Assembly: GCF_036388275.1 (NCBI RefSeq) | Contig: NZ_DASVSF010000097.1 | Location: 1 to 64,000, forward strand | Source: Longimicrobium sp. | Lineage (GTDB): Bacteria > Gemmatimonadota > Gemmatimonadetes > Longimicrobiales > Longimicrobiaceae | Reading direction: 5' to 3' | DNA: 64,000 bases | Part shown: positions 34,639 through 42,748 of the stretch, in pieces | How positions within the stretch are numbered: position 1 is the stretch's first letter | Layout of the letters: each line of letters starts with the position of its first letter | Made by a program: the position numbers and the translations under genes | Notes under the pieces: model-generated | The model's input: only the letters and a program-made list of their open reading frames with translations | Told to the model about the DNA's origin: nothing | Database searches by the model: none

Positions 34639-34824
34639 ATGAAGCCGCAGGACAACGAGCAGTTGGGGATCACCAAGGCCATCAACGCGCACGAGCAGGC
34701 CGTGGCCGCCCTGGGCGACCTGGTCGACAACAACCCCGACCCGCTGTACGACGAGCTGCTTGCGCGGCTGCAGCAGAACATCGAGGCGCTGCGCCAGAAG
34801 GAAGGCGGAGTTGCGCCGGGCTGA
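34639..34824 (+). CDS. Small hypothetical protein in polyamine cassette
   Basis: 61 residues, soluble and helical (NEQLGITKAINAHEQAVAALGDLVDNN, YDELLARLQQNIEALRQKEGG). No cysteines or membrane segments. Its start lies 13 bases after the aminopropyltransferase stop and its end 18 bases before the oxidoreductase start. It is kept in the cassette by position only; no family recognised. Confidence 0.5.
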   Translation: MKPQDNEQLGITKAINAHEQAVAALGDLVDNNPDPLYDELLARLQQNIEALRQKEGGVAPG

Positions 34825-34842
34825 CGCGGTGGACGGCGGGCC

Positions 34843-36372
34843 GTGAGCGAGGGACACGAGGGGATATCGCGAAGGGCGTTCGTGGCCGCGCTGGCCGCGG
34901 CGCCCTTCGTTGCCTGCGCGCGCAAGACGGACCGCGCCGTGGCCGGCGGCTTCGTGGACGATGGCGGCGCGCGGGGCCACCGCCTGCGCGACCGGGCCGC
35001 CGTTCCAGCCATCCGCCGCACCGAGCGCGTTCCCCTGGTGATCGTGGGCGGGGGGATGGCGGGGCTGTCCGCGGCGTGGCGGCTGAAGAAGCGCGGCTTT
35101 TCGGATTTCGTGCTGCTGGAACTGGAGGACCACGCCGGGGGCAACTCGCGCTGGGGCCAGTCCGAGGCATCGGCCTATCCCTGGGCGGCGCACTACGTTC
35201 CCGTGCCGGACGCGAACGCCGTCTACGTCCGCGAATTGTTCGAGGACCTGGGCGTGCTGCGCGGCGGCGTGTGGAACGAGCGGATGCTGGTGTCGACGCC
35301 GCGCGAGCGCATCCACCGCTGGGGGCGGTGGCACGAGGGGATGGAGGGGGCGCTGGCCCAGACGGCGGCGGATCGAAACGAGATGCGCCGCTTCGGTGAG
35401 GAGATGGCGCAGATGCGCGCGACCGGCGCCTTCACCATCCCCTCGGCGCTGGGCGCGCGGCCGTCGGAGCTGGACGGCGTGTCGATGGCGGCGTGGCTGG
35501 CGGGGCGGGGCTACCGGTCCGCCGCGCTGCGCTGGTACGTGGATTACGCCTGCCGCGACGACTACGGCGCGCGGGTGGAAGACACCTCGGCGTGGGCGGG
35601 CGTTCACTACTTCGCCTCTCGCCCGCACGACGACGAGTCGGGGACCCTCACCTGGCCCGAGGGGAACGGGTGGATCGTGCGGCGGCTGCTGGAGCGCGTG
35701 GGCGGCCACGTGCGGACGGGCGCGCCGGTGCACCGCGTTGAGGCGCGCGGCTCGGGGGTGCGCGTGCTGGCGGGTGAGGTGGAGTACGTGGCGGACGCGG
35801 TGGTCTGGGCCGCGCCCTCGTTCCTGGCGCCGCACGTGGTGCAAGGCGCGCCGCCGGTGCGGTTCACCTACTCACCCTGGCTGACGGCCAACCTGGTGCT
35901 GGACCGCTGGCCGGCGGAGAGCGGATTCGAGCCGGCGTGGGACAACGTGATCCACGGCTCGCCCTCGCTGGGCTACGTGATCGCCACGCACCAGACGCAC
36001 GCCATTCGCCCCGCGCAGACCGTGTGGACGTACTACTGGGCCCTGGCGCACCTTCCCCCGGCTACGGCGCGGGCGCTCCTGCTCCGTCGCCCGTGGCACG
36101 AGTGGAAGGAGCTGATCCTGGCGGACCTGGAGCGCGCGCACCCCGACATTCGGGCCTGCGTGTCGCGCATCGACATCATGCGAATGGGACACGCCATGCC
36201 CCGCCCCGTCCCCGGCTTCCTCGCCGACCCCGTCCGGCGCGCGCTGGCGGATTCGCCGGGTCCCGTCTACTACGCGCACTCCGACGTGAGCGGCCTGGCC
36301 CTGTTCGAAGAAGCCCAGTACCGTGGCATCACGGCTGCGGACCGCGCGCTGGCGCGGCTGGGCCGCGTGTGA
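34843..36372 (+). CDS. FAD-dependent amine-oxidase-like protein, exported
   Basis: 509 residues from a GTG. The N-terminus contains a twin-arginine signal with a lipobox-like Cys (ISRRAFVAALAAAPFVACARK), so the folded flavoprotein is probably exported by Tat. The FAD dinucleotide motif is VPLVIVGGGMAGLSAAWRLKKRG, followed by LLELEDHAGGNSRWGQ. The late FAD contact is VYYAHSDVSGLALFEEAQYRGI. It is related to monoamine and polyamine oxidases (amino-oxidase fold). As last gene of the speD cassette it may oxidise a polyamine or polyamine-modified product outside the cytoplasm. Confidence 0.8.
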   Translation: MSEGHEGISRRAFVAALAAAPFVACARKTDRAVAGGFVDDGGARGHRLRDRAAVPAIRRTERVPLVIVGGGMAGLSAAWRLKKRGFSDFVLLELEDHAGGNSRWGQSEASAYPWAAHYVPVPDANAVYVRELFEDLGVLRGGVWNERMLVSTPRERIHRWGRWHEGMEGALAQTAADRNEMRRFGEEMAQMRATGAFTIPSALGARPSELDGVSMAAWLAGRGYRSAALRWYVDYACRDDYGARVEDTSAWAGVHYFASRPHDDESGTLTWPEGNGWIVRRLLERVGGHVRTGAPVHRVEARGSGVRVLAGEVEYVADAVVWAAPSFLAPHVVQGAPPVRFTYSPWLTANLVLDRWPAESGFEPAWDNVIHGSPSLGYVIATHQTHAIRPAQTVWTYYWALAHLPPATARALLLRRPWHEWKELILADLERAHPDIRACVSRIDIMRMGHAMPRPVPGFLADPVRRALADSPGPVYYAHSDVSGLALFEEAQYRGITAADRALARLGRV

Positions 36373-36403
36373 ACGCCGGCCGCCACTCTGGATTCACGGG
36401 CGC

Positions 36404-36922
36404 CTACGAAGATGCCGCGAGCTTCTGTTCCAACGCCGTCTTCACGTGCTCGAGCGCCGTTCCCATGCTGCTGGGCAGGCTGGCGGCGAACGCCAGTTGC
36501 TCCAGTGTTGAGCGCCGCCAGACCCGTTGTTGATAACGGGGCTCCAACAAGCGGGCATGATGCCGCCGGCCGATCCGGGCGCGGCTCGCCATTTCTACCA
36601 GTGCAAAAGCAAGTTCCAGCGTGGAACATCTCTGAACGTATGACTCGTTCAGAGTCCCGGCGCGCAGGTCTGGAAGAACCCTGAATCCAACCTCGGCGAC
36701 AACCACCAGCCTGTTCAGGTCGCGCCTCAGACGAAGATACCGGCGCGGGTCGTACTCACGAACCAAACCGAGAGCGCCGCTGATCTTTGCGCATGCACCG
36801 GCTGAAGCTGGCATGCCGGGCTCGTGAAAGATCTCAAGGCCGTCCTCAGCTGTTGAACTCGCAACGCTCATTGCCACTCGGAATAGCGCGCTCTGGATCT
36901 TCGCGACGAGTTGTTTCACCAT
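36404..36922 (-). CDS. Hypothetical protein, possibly degenerate peptidase-like
   Basis: 172 residues from ATG 36922 (GAGGTG six bases upstream); a start at 36970 is also open. Helical with a DPRRYLRLRRDLNRLVVVAE segment and RVLPDLRAGTLNESYV. The stretch LELAFALVEMASRARIGRR resembles proteins in which this helix reads VHEATHAR, a zinc-type HExxH helix; here the His residues are absent, so any catalysis would be lost. That comparison is from memory and weak. The DNA is lower in GC than the neighbours. First in a group of four short minus-strand genes. Confidence 0.45.
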   Translation of the reverse strand: MVKQLVAKIQSALFRVAMSVASSTAEDGLEIFHEPGMPASAGACAKISGALGLVREYDPRRYLRLRRDLNRLVVVAEVGFRVLPDLRAGTLNESYVQRCSTLELAFALVEMASRARIGRRHHARLLEPRYQQRVWRRSTLEQLAFAASLPSSMGTALEHVKTALEQKLAASS

Positions 36923-36962
36923 GTCCACACCTCGCACTGGACCTCGTGTCTGCGCTCCGCCG

Positions 36963-37181
36963 TCATGCACGCCGCCTACGCGCGGATGTGCGCGGGTTCA
37001 GCACGTTCAGCTGCCAAAAAGGTGCTGAGCCACTCCGCACGCTCTCTCCAGGGCGCAGGCCGTGGTACTGCTGGGATTTCTTAAGTAGCCACACGTTGTA
37101 CGCGAGTGCGACCAGCCCCGGAGCGAACAGGCTCCAGCCGGCGATTGGAACGGAGTACTGGGGGATTGCGGTGAGCCGCAT
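36963..37181 (-). CDS. Small hypothetical protein with one hydrophobic helix
   Basis: 72 residues; a hydrophobic stretch (GWSLFAPGLVALAYNVWLL) followed by a basic tail. The ATG overlaps the stop of the DUF4288-like gene (ATGA), which supports real translation. No family recognised. Confidence 0.4.
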   Translation of the reverse strand: MRLTAIPQYSVPIAGWSLFAPGLVALAYNVWLLKKSQQYHGLRPGESVRSGSAPFWQLNVLNPRTSARRRRA

Positions 37182-37531
37182 CAGATGGTTTGGGTTGGCG
37201 TTGATCGCTCTGGAGCAAACTGGGGCGGCGGGTACATAGGCGGATCCACCTCGTTGATCTCGGAATACACCTCAGCTCCGTCCAAAACGTCAGAGGTGAT
37301 CAAATCAAGCGTAAGCACGGCGTCCATCCTCCACTGAACGGGGCTTCCGGTCTCGTTGGGATACTCGTGTTCGTGCCCCCGGCCAAGCTCGAGGGCGCGT
37401 TCGAAGGCAGCACCCCAATCCGCCGACCGGAACACGTGTACGCATTCCATTTGGAACGACACGGTGCAGTCCCCGGTCACGGCGAGTAGCCTTAGCCGTG
37501 TGCTGAACCACGATTGCGGATCACTCGGCAC
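37181..37531 (-). CDS. DUF4288-like protein
   Basis: 116 residues if the GTG at 37531 (GAGGTG upstream) is the start; an ATG at 37564 is the alternative. WFSTRLRLLAV at the start, HVFRSADWGAAFERALELGRGHEHEYPNETG in the middle and VLDGAEVYSEI at the end fit the DUF4288 pattern of a strand, a helix carrying E/D-rich turns, and an EVYS C-terminus. Members are often immunity-like or toxin-system partners, function unknown. It overlaps the upstream gene and the downstream one. Confidence 0.6.
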   Translation of the reverse strand: MPSDPQSWFSTRLRLLAVTGDCTVSFQMECVHVFRSADWGAAFERALELGRGHEHEYPNETGSPVQWRMDAVLTLDLITSDVLDGAEVYSEINEVDPPMYPPPQFAPERSTPTQTI

Positions 37532-37776
37532 GGTGTCACCTCGATGAGGAAAGCGTCGATCCACCAGGAGGGGCGGGCGTAAAGGACCAGGTGCGAATCT
37601 TCAACCCCAAGTTCCAGATTGGCCCAGGCTCGCCACCTTCCTCTTCCAAGAGCATATTCGCTTCCCCACAGTTCGAGCACCACTACGAACTTTGAAGTCC
37701 GTTTGTTACGGATGCTGATCTGTGCAGAGGGCGAGTCGGGAAGCGAGCGCCGCCGGAACGGCAGAGCGACGTTCAA
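37492..37776 (-). CDS. Small hypothetical protein
   Basis: About 94 residues if TTG 37776 is the start (GGAG nine bases upstream); no ATG start fits, as the frame's ATGs lie far inside the opposite gene. SIRNKRTSKFVVVLELWGSEYALGRGRW and HLVLYARPSWWIDAFL look like a small beta-sandwich protein family of unknown function that I have seen beside immunity-type genes. The C-terminal 13 codons overlap the DUF4288 gene. Confidence 0.4.
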   Translation of the reverse strand: MNVALPFRRRSLPDSPSAQISIRNKRTSKFVVVLELWGSEYALGRGRWRAWANLELGVEDSHLVLYARPSWWIDAFLIEVTPCRVIRNRGSAHG

Positions 37777-37903
37777 TCCCTGGAACTCCCGTGTACCGTA
37801 ATGGCGGGGACACGGTGAATCCGCGAGATTCGCCCCGGCGCGGTCCCTGCGGAGCGCGCCGACCGGGAAGTATCGATCACAGCCGAAGCAGGCCAGAGCA
37901 GAG

Positions 37904-38896
37904 ATGACGGATATTCCGGAGACGGCCGACATCGCCGTCATCGGCGCGGGGCCGTGCGGGATCGCGGTGGGCGTGGCGGCGGCGCAGGCGGGGCTTTCGT
38001 GCGTGCTGTTCGACCGGGGCGCCATCACGCAGGCCATGATGGACCACCCCACGTACGTCACCTACTTCAGCGGCCCCGAAAAGCTGGAGATCGCCGACCT
38101 GCCCTTCACCACCTCGGGCGACAAGCCCACGCGGCGCGAGGCGCTGCGATATTACCGCAAGGTGGCGGAATACTACCGGCTGGACGTGCGCCAGTTCGAG
38201 GAGGTGGCGACGGTGGAGCGCGGGGGCGACGCATTCGTGCTGCGCACGCTGGCGCGGGGCGAGCCGCGGACGCACCGGGCGCGCAACGTGGTCGTGGCCA
38301 CGGGTTACTACGACAGCCCGCGGCGCCTGGACATGCCCGGCGCGGACCTGCCGAAGGTGCTGTACTACTTCAAGGACCCGTACTCGTTCTGGAACCAGGA
38401 CGTGATCGTCATCGGCGGGGGCAACTCGTCGGCCGACGCGGCGCTGCTGACGTGGCGCGAAGGGTCGCGGACCACGCTGGTGCACCTGTTCGAGGGGCTG
38501 GACCGGGGCGTGAAGCCGTGGGTGCGGCCCGACATCGAGAACCGGATCGCCGAGGGCGCCATTCCCACGCTCTGGCGCCACCGCCTGGCCGAGATCCGCC
38601 CGCACGAGGTGGTGGTCGAGAACCTGGAAACGGGCGAGCTGCGGACGATGAAGAACGACTGGGTGCTGGCGATGACGGGGTTCGAGCCCGATCCCGGCGT
38701 GCTGCGCGCGTTCGGCATCGAGGTGCACGAGGTGACCGGCATCCCGCGGCACGACCCCGCGACGATGGAAACCAACGTGCCCGGGATGTACGTGGCGGGC
38801 GTGGTCGTCTCCGGCCACGACGCCAACAAGATCTTCATCGAGAACGGAAAGCTGCACGGCCCGCTGATCGCCGCGCACGTGGCGTCCAGGCGCTGA
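37904..38896 (+). CDS. YpdA-family putative bacillithiol disulfide reductase
   Basis: 330 residues. Two Rossmann folds: FAD motif DIAVIGAGPCGIAVGVAAAQAG and NAD(P)H motif QDVIVIGGGNSSADAALL. The family string FSGPEKLEIADLPFTTSGDKPTRREALRYYRKVAE is diagnostic for YpdA/Bdr, which lacks the CxxC of thioredoxin reductases and uses the Cys in GAGPCG. It would recycle oxidised bacillithiol with NADPH. The low-GC island separates it from the polyamine cassette; followed closely by a small gene. Confidence 0.85.
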   Translation: MTDIPETADIAVIGAGPCGIAVGVAAAQAGLSCVLFDRGAITQAMMDHPTYVTYFSGPEKLEIADLPFTTSGDKPTRREALRYYRKVAEYYRLDVRQFEEVATVERGGDAFVLRTLARGEPRTHRARNVVVATGYYDSPRRLDMPGADLPKVLYYFKDPYSFWNQDVIVIGGGNSSADAALLTWREGSRTTLVHLFEGLDRGVKPWVRPDIENRIAEGAIPTLWRHRLAEIRPHEVVVENLETGELRTMKNDWVLAMTGFEPDPGVLRAFGIEVHEVTGIPRHDPATMETNVPGMYVAGVVVSGHDANKIFIENGKLHGPLIAAHVASRR

Positions 38897-38918
38897 CAAA
38901 AACGACGAGGAGAAACGC

Positions 38919-39248
38919 ATGGAAACCTGTCTCTTGATGCTCTGCCTGTCGCTCGGCGGCGGGCCGACGGCGCCGGCCCAGCCGGAGGACCGCTGGTTCG
39001 GCGAAGACAAGCTGAAGCACTTCGTCACCTCGTTCATCGTCACCAGCCTGGCCTCCAGCGGCGCGCGCGCGGCGGGGCTGGACAACGACGCCAGCTTGCT
39101 GGTGGGCGCGGGGACCGGCGCCGGCGTGGGGCTGTGGAAAGAGTGGAGCGATCGAAACGCCGAGAGGCACACGGCGTCGGTGCGCGACATCGTGTGGGAC
39201 CTGGCCGGCATCGGCGCCGCCGCGGTGGTGCAGGCGCAGACGCAGTGA
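38919..39248 (+). CDS. Hypothetical protein, YfiM/DUF2279-like
   Basis: 109 residues. The conserved run is EDKLKHFVTSFIVTSL (the usual KDKLKH signature), then GAGTGAGVGLWKEWSDRN and RDIVWDLAGIGAAAVVQ. Such proteins are small envelope proteins of unknown function with two or three weak membrane helices. GGAG lies seven bases before the ATG. Confidence 0.6.
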   Translation: METCLLMLCLSLGGGPTAPAQPEDRWFGEDKLKHFVTSFIVTSLASSGARAAGLDNDASLLVGAGTGAGVGLWKEWSDRNAERHTASVRDIVWDLAGIGAAAVVQAQTQ

Positions 39249-39254
39249 TGGCGA

Positions 39255-39656
39255 ATGGCCCACGATAGCCGGGCGGTGCCGGAGGTAACGGCGCGGCTGG
39301 TATTCGCGAGCGGCGAATGGAGGGAGGCGCGCGCCCGTGTCATCGAGCGAAGCGCGCGGTGGCGCCACAGCTCGGCGCTGATGCAGCTCGGTCTGTGGCT
39401 GCTGGCGCCCATCGTGTTCTTCATCCCGCCCCATTTACCGTGGGTGCTGGTGGTGCTCGTGGTGGGAGCCATGCGGGCGATGAACCGCATTCGCGAGCAC
39501 CGCACGCTCGTCTCACTCCACGGCGCCTGCCCCAAGTGCGGCACCGTCCAGGACTTCCGCGAGACGGGGCGGATGAAGCGCCCGCACCTGGTGCACTGCG
39601 CCAACTGCCGCTGGGAGCTGCGCGCGGACGTGCCACTCTCCGGCGCCGCATCCTAG
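39255..39656 (+). CDS. Hypothetical membrane protein with zinc ribbon
   Basis: 133 residues. One membrane hairpin (about 43-72: LMQLGLWLLAPIVFFIPPHLPWVLVVLVVGAM, only part quoted as two helices) followed by a four-Cys zinc ribbon (CPKCGT...CANCRW). The start lies six bases after the upstream stop. No family name available. Confidence 0.5.
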   Translation: MAHDSRAVPEVTARLVFASGEWREARARVIERSARWRHSSALMQLGLWLLAPIVFFIPPHLPWVLVVLVVGAMRAMNRIREHRTLVSLHGACPKCGTVQDFRETGRMKRPHLVHCANCRWELRADVPLSGAAS

Positions 39657-39671
39657 CGGGTCGGCACGCCT

Positions 39672-39975
39672 GCCCGCACGCGCACCTGCCGAAGCACCGT
39701 GTCATCCCGAAGAAGCGGCGACGGTGCACCTGCCCGAACACCGCGGATGGCAGCGACTGAGGGATCCGCCACACACCATGCGTGATGCCCAGCAGCAGCG
39801 GATTCACCGAACCGGCTGTTCTCTGCTGACGATCGGCGGGCCATCGCTCACAAATGAAGCCGAGCGGAGATGCGTCGGCCACGGAGCGTCTCGACGAGTG
39901 TGTGGAGGATCCCTCAGTCGCTGCGTACTGCGGTGTAGCGGCAGGTTCGGCGGGGGCGCTCCTTCGGGATGACAC
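39672..39975. repeat. Inverted pair of dispersed repeats
   Basis: Two copies of one module face each other: about 39675-39780 (inverted) and 39898-39972 (direct). Each has GTGTGG..GGATCCCTCAGTCGCTGC, a GGCAGGT core and CTTCGGGATGACAC. A third copy is at 13275-13368. The pair could fold into a long hairpin. Confidence 0.65.
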
Positions 39976-40044
39976 CGGGGCCGCACGGCTGACATCAGGG
40001 CGAAACCGGCCGGCACACCATACCTGCCGAAGCGCGCCGGGCTG

Positions 40045-40110
40045 GCTCCCTTCCCCCGCGCAGTTTGCGGGGGAAGGGCTGGGGATGGGGGCGCCGGCCC
40101 GCACGCCGCA
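40045..40110. repeat. Dispersed hairpin repeat (inverted copy)
   Basis: GGCTCCCTTCCCCCGCGCAG followed by TTTGCGGGGGAAGGGCTGGG: the inverted form of the module at 9825-9880. The remaining gap up to 40268 shows nothing further. Confidence 0.65.
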
Positions 40111-40268
40111 CCCAGTCGAACCTCACTGGAGCCCGCCCCGCCGCGCCGTCCCAGGTCAGGAAACTCCCCACACCCCTGTCCTGCAACCTACGGAATCCCT
40201 TTCACCGCACGCATTTCAGTGGTATATTGCCGCGCTTGGAACCACACGTTCGCGCGCGGAGGGCAGCG

Positions 40269-40691
40269 GTGAAAAAGCAGAGGAAGTTCCTGATCGGCGC
40301 CGCGGCGCTGGTGGCCACCGTGGGGTACCTGGCGGTGACCGGGATGAAGGACTCCATGATCTACTACCACACCCCCGACGAGCTTGCCGCCAAGCTCGCC
40401 GCCGACCCGTCCGCGCGCGAGATGACGGTGAAGATCGGCGGCCGCGTGGTGCCCGGCACCGTCACCAGCGACGCGCGCACGCTGGACCTGCGCTTCACCG
40501 TCGTCGACATCGCCAGCGGCAAGACGCGCTTTCCCGTGCAGTACAACGGCCCCGTCCCCGACACGTTCGAGGAAGGCCGCGACGTCGTGGTCACCGGCCG
40601 CTACACCGCCGAGGGAACCTTCGAGGCCACGCACCTGCTCACCAAGTGCGGCTCGCGGTACGAAGCCGCCGAAGGGGACTTCCGCGCGTGA
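40269..40691 (+). CDS. ccmE: Cytochrome c maturation protein CcmE, Cys variant
   Basis: 140 residues from GTG 40269 with GGAGG seven bases upstream. N-terminal membrane anchor (FLIGAAALVATVGYLAVTG), then the OB-fold heme chaperone domain (VKIGGRVVPGTVTSDARTLDLRFTVVD, EGRDVVVTGRYTAEGTFEATHLLTK). At the heme-binding site most CcmE proteins have HxxxY; this one has Cys-Gly-Ser-Arg-Tyr (CxxxY), the known variant of some deltaproteobacteria and archaea. Leads a Ccm operon and overlaps ccmF by four bases (GTGA). Confidence 0.88.
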   Translation: MKKQRKFLIGAAALVATVGYLAVTGMKDSMIYYHTPDELAAKLAADPSAREMTVKIGGRVVPGTVTSDARTLDLRFTVVDIASGKTRFPVQYNGPVPDTFEEGRDVVVTGRYTAEGTFEATHLLTKCGSRYEAAEGDFRA

Positions 40692-42748
40692 CGCAGATCG
40701 GGGAAGTCGCCCTCTGGATTGCGCTGCTGCTGAGCTTTTGGGGCGCCGGGCTGGGCTTCGCGGGCGGGCGGAAGGGCCGCGGAGACTGGGTGCTGAGCGC
40801 CGAGCGCTCGCTGTACGCCGTCTTCGGCCTGCTCGTGGTCTCCTGCGGCGCCATCATCTCGTCGTTCCTGCGCGAGGAATACCAGTACCGCTACGTGGCG
40901 GGATACTCCAACCGCGACCTCTCGCTCTTCTACAAGATCACGGGGCTGTGGGCCGGGCAAACCGGCTCGCTCGTCTTCTGGGCCGCGCTGCTGGCGCTGT
41001 TCTCGGCCGTGGCCGTGCTGCAGAACCGGCGGCGCAACCGTGAGTTCATGCCGTACGTGGTGGGCACGCTGTCGACGGTGATCGCCTTTTTCCTGGTGGT
41101 CATCATCACCGCGTCCAACCCGTTCCAGCTGATGGAGTTCGTTCCGGCCGACGGCCGCGGGCTCAATCCGCAGCTGCAGAACTACTGGATGACCATCCAC
41201 CCGCCCACGCTGTACCTGGGCTTCACCGCCTTCACCATCCCGTTCGCCTTCGCCGTCTCGGCCCTGCTCAGCGGCCGGCTCGACACGCGGTGGATCACCA
41301 CGACGCGGCGCTGGACGCTGACCGCGTGGTTCTTCCTGACCAACGGCATCATCTTCGGGATGATGTGGGCGTACGTGGAGCTGGGCTGGGGCGGATACTG
41401 GTTCTGGGACCCGGTGGAGAACGCGTCGCTGCTCCCCTGGCTCACCGGCACGGCGTACCTGCACTCCGTGATGATCCAGGAAAAGCGCGGCATGCTCAAG
41501 ATGTGGAACGTGCTGCTGATCATGGGCACCTTCCTGCTGAGCATCTTCGCCACCTTCCTGACGCGCTCGGGGCTGATCGAATCGGTTCACTCGTTCGCGC
41601 AGAACCTTACGATCTCCTACATCTTCCTGGGCTTTTTGACGGTCCTGGTGATCGTCTCGGCCGCGCTCGTGTGGTGGCGGCGTGAGTCGTTCGCGCCGGA
41701 GAACCGGCTGGAAAGCGCCGTCTCGCGCGAAGCCGCGTTCCTGCTGAACAACCTGGTGTTCATCGCGGCCATGCTCAGCGTGCTGTGGGGCACCATCTTC
41801 CCCCTGGTCTCCGAAGGCTTCACGGGGCAGACGATCACGCTGGGCCCGCCCTTCTTCAACCGGGTGAACCTGCCGCTGGGCCTTCTCCTCCTGGCCCTGC
41901 TGGGCGTGGGCCCGGTCATCGCCTGGCGCAAGGCGACCGCGCGCAACATCCGGCGCAACTTCGCCCTGCCGGTGTCCATCGGCGTGGTGACGGGCGTGGT
42001 CCTGTGGATCGTGGGCGCGCGCAACACCTACGCGCTGTTGACCTTCGCGCTGGGCGCCTTCGTGATGGCGACCATCGTCATTGAGTTCTGGAAGGGCACC
42101 CGCGCCCGCGCCCGCATCGAGGGCGAGGGCGTCGCGCCGGCGTTCATCCACCTGGTCGGCCGCAACCGGCGCCGCTACGGCGGATACCTGGTGCACGCCG
42201 GCCTGGTGGTGACGTTCATGGGCTTCGCGGGAAGCGCCTGGGACGTGGAGAAGCAGGTGGCGATGAGCCCGGGCGAGAGCCTGGAGATGAAGTCGCCCTT
42301 CGGCCACACGTACACGCTCACCTACCAGGCCATGTCGTCGTATCCCGCCACCAACATGACCAAGGTGGTGGCGACGGTGAACGTGGCCAAGAACGGGGAG
42401 CGCGTGGGCGTGCTGGCGCCGGAGAAGCGCTCGTACAAGCAGCGCGAAGAAGTGGTCAGCGAGGTGGGAATCCGCCGCGCCTGGAACGAGGACCTGTACC
42501 TGATCCTGGCCGGGGTGGACGACATCAACGCCGTGGTGCAGGGCCGCAATCCGCGCCCCATCGCCACCTTCCGCGTGCTGATCAACCCGCTGGTGCCCTG
42601 GATCTGGACGGGCGGGCTGATCATGGCCATCGGCACGCTGATCGCCCTGTGGCCCGGCGCCGAGCCCAAGAACCCCACAGTTGTCAAGCAGCGCGTGCGC
42701 GTGGCGAAGCCGTCCGAAGCGGCCGAGCCCGAGCTGGTGGAGGCATGA
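40688..42748 (+). CDS. ccmF: Heme lyase CcmF
   Basis: 686 residues from GTG 40688. About 14-15 membrane helices. The WWD-type heme handling segment is GWGGYWFWDPVENASLLPWL; HPPTLYLGF and the conserved His in periplasmic loops (TAYLHSVMIQEKRG) are present. A large C-terminal periplasmic domain (about 560-650) carries YTLTYQAMSSYPATNMTKVVATVNV. It ligates heme to apocytochrome c. Longer frames from upstream ATGs are rejected because they cover ccmE. Confidence 0.92.
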   Translation: MTQIGEVALWIALLLSFWGAGLGFAGGRKGRGDWVLSAERSLYAVFGLLVVSCGAIISSFLREEYQYRYVAGYSNRDLSLFYKITGLWAGQTGSLVFWAALLALFSAVAVLQNRRRNREFMPYVVGTLSTVIAFFLVVIITASNPFQLMEFVPADGRGLNPQLQNYWMTIHPPTLYLGFTAFTIPFAFAVSALLSGRLDTRWITTTRRWTLTAWFFLTNGIIFGMMWAYVELGWGGYWFWDPVENASLLPWLTGTAYLHSVMIQEKRGMLKMWNVLLIMGTFLLSIFATFLTRSGLIESVHSFAQNLTISYIFLGFLTVLVIVSAALVWWRRESFAPENRLESAVSREAAFLLNNLVFIAAMLSVLWGTIFPLVSEGFTGQTITLGPPFFNRVNLPLGLLLLALLGVGPVIAWRKATARNIRRNFALPVSIGVVTGVVLWIVGARNTYALLTFALGAFVMATIVIEFWKGTRARARIEGEGVAPAFIHLVGRNRRRYGGYLVHAGLVVTFMGFAGSAWDVEKQVAMSPGESLEMKSPFGHTYTLTYQAMSSYPATNMTKVVATVNVAKNGERVGVLAPEKRSYKQREEVVSEVGIRRAWNEDLYLILAGVDDINAVVQGRNPRPIATFRVLINPLVPWIWTGGLIMAIGTLIALWPGAEPKNPTVVKQRVRVAKPSEAAEPELVEA

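Noticed and set aside
39854..42748. Longer CcmF starting at 39854
   Set aside because: The N-terminal 278 codons run through repeats and the whole of ccmE in another frame; GTG 40688 overlapping the ccmE stop is the natural start.
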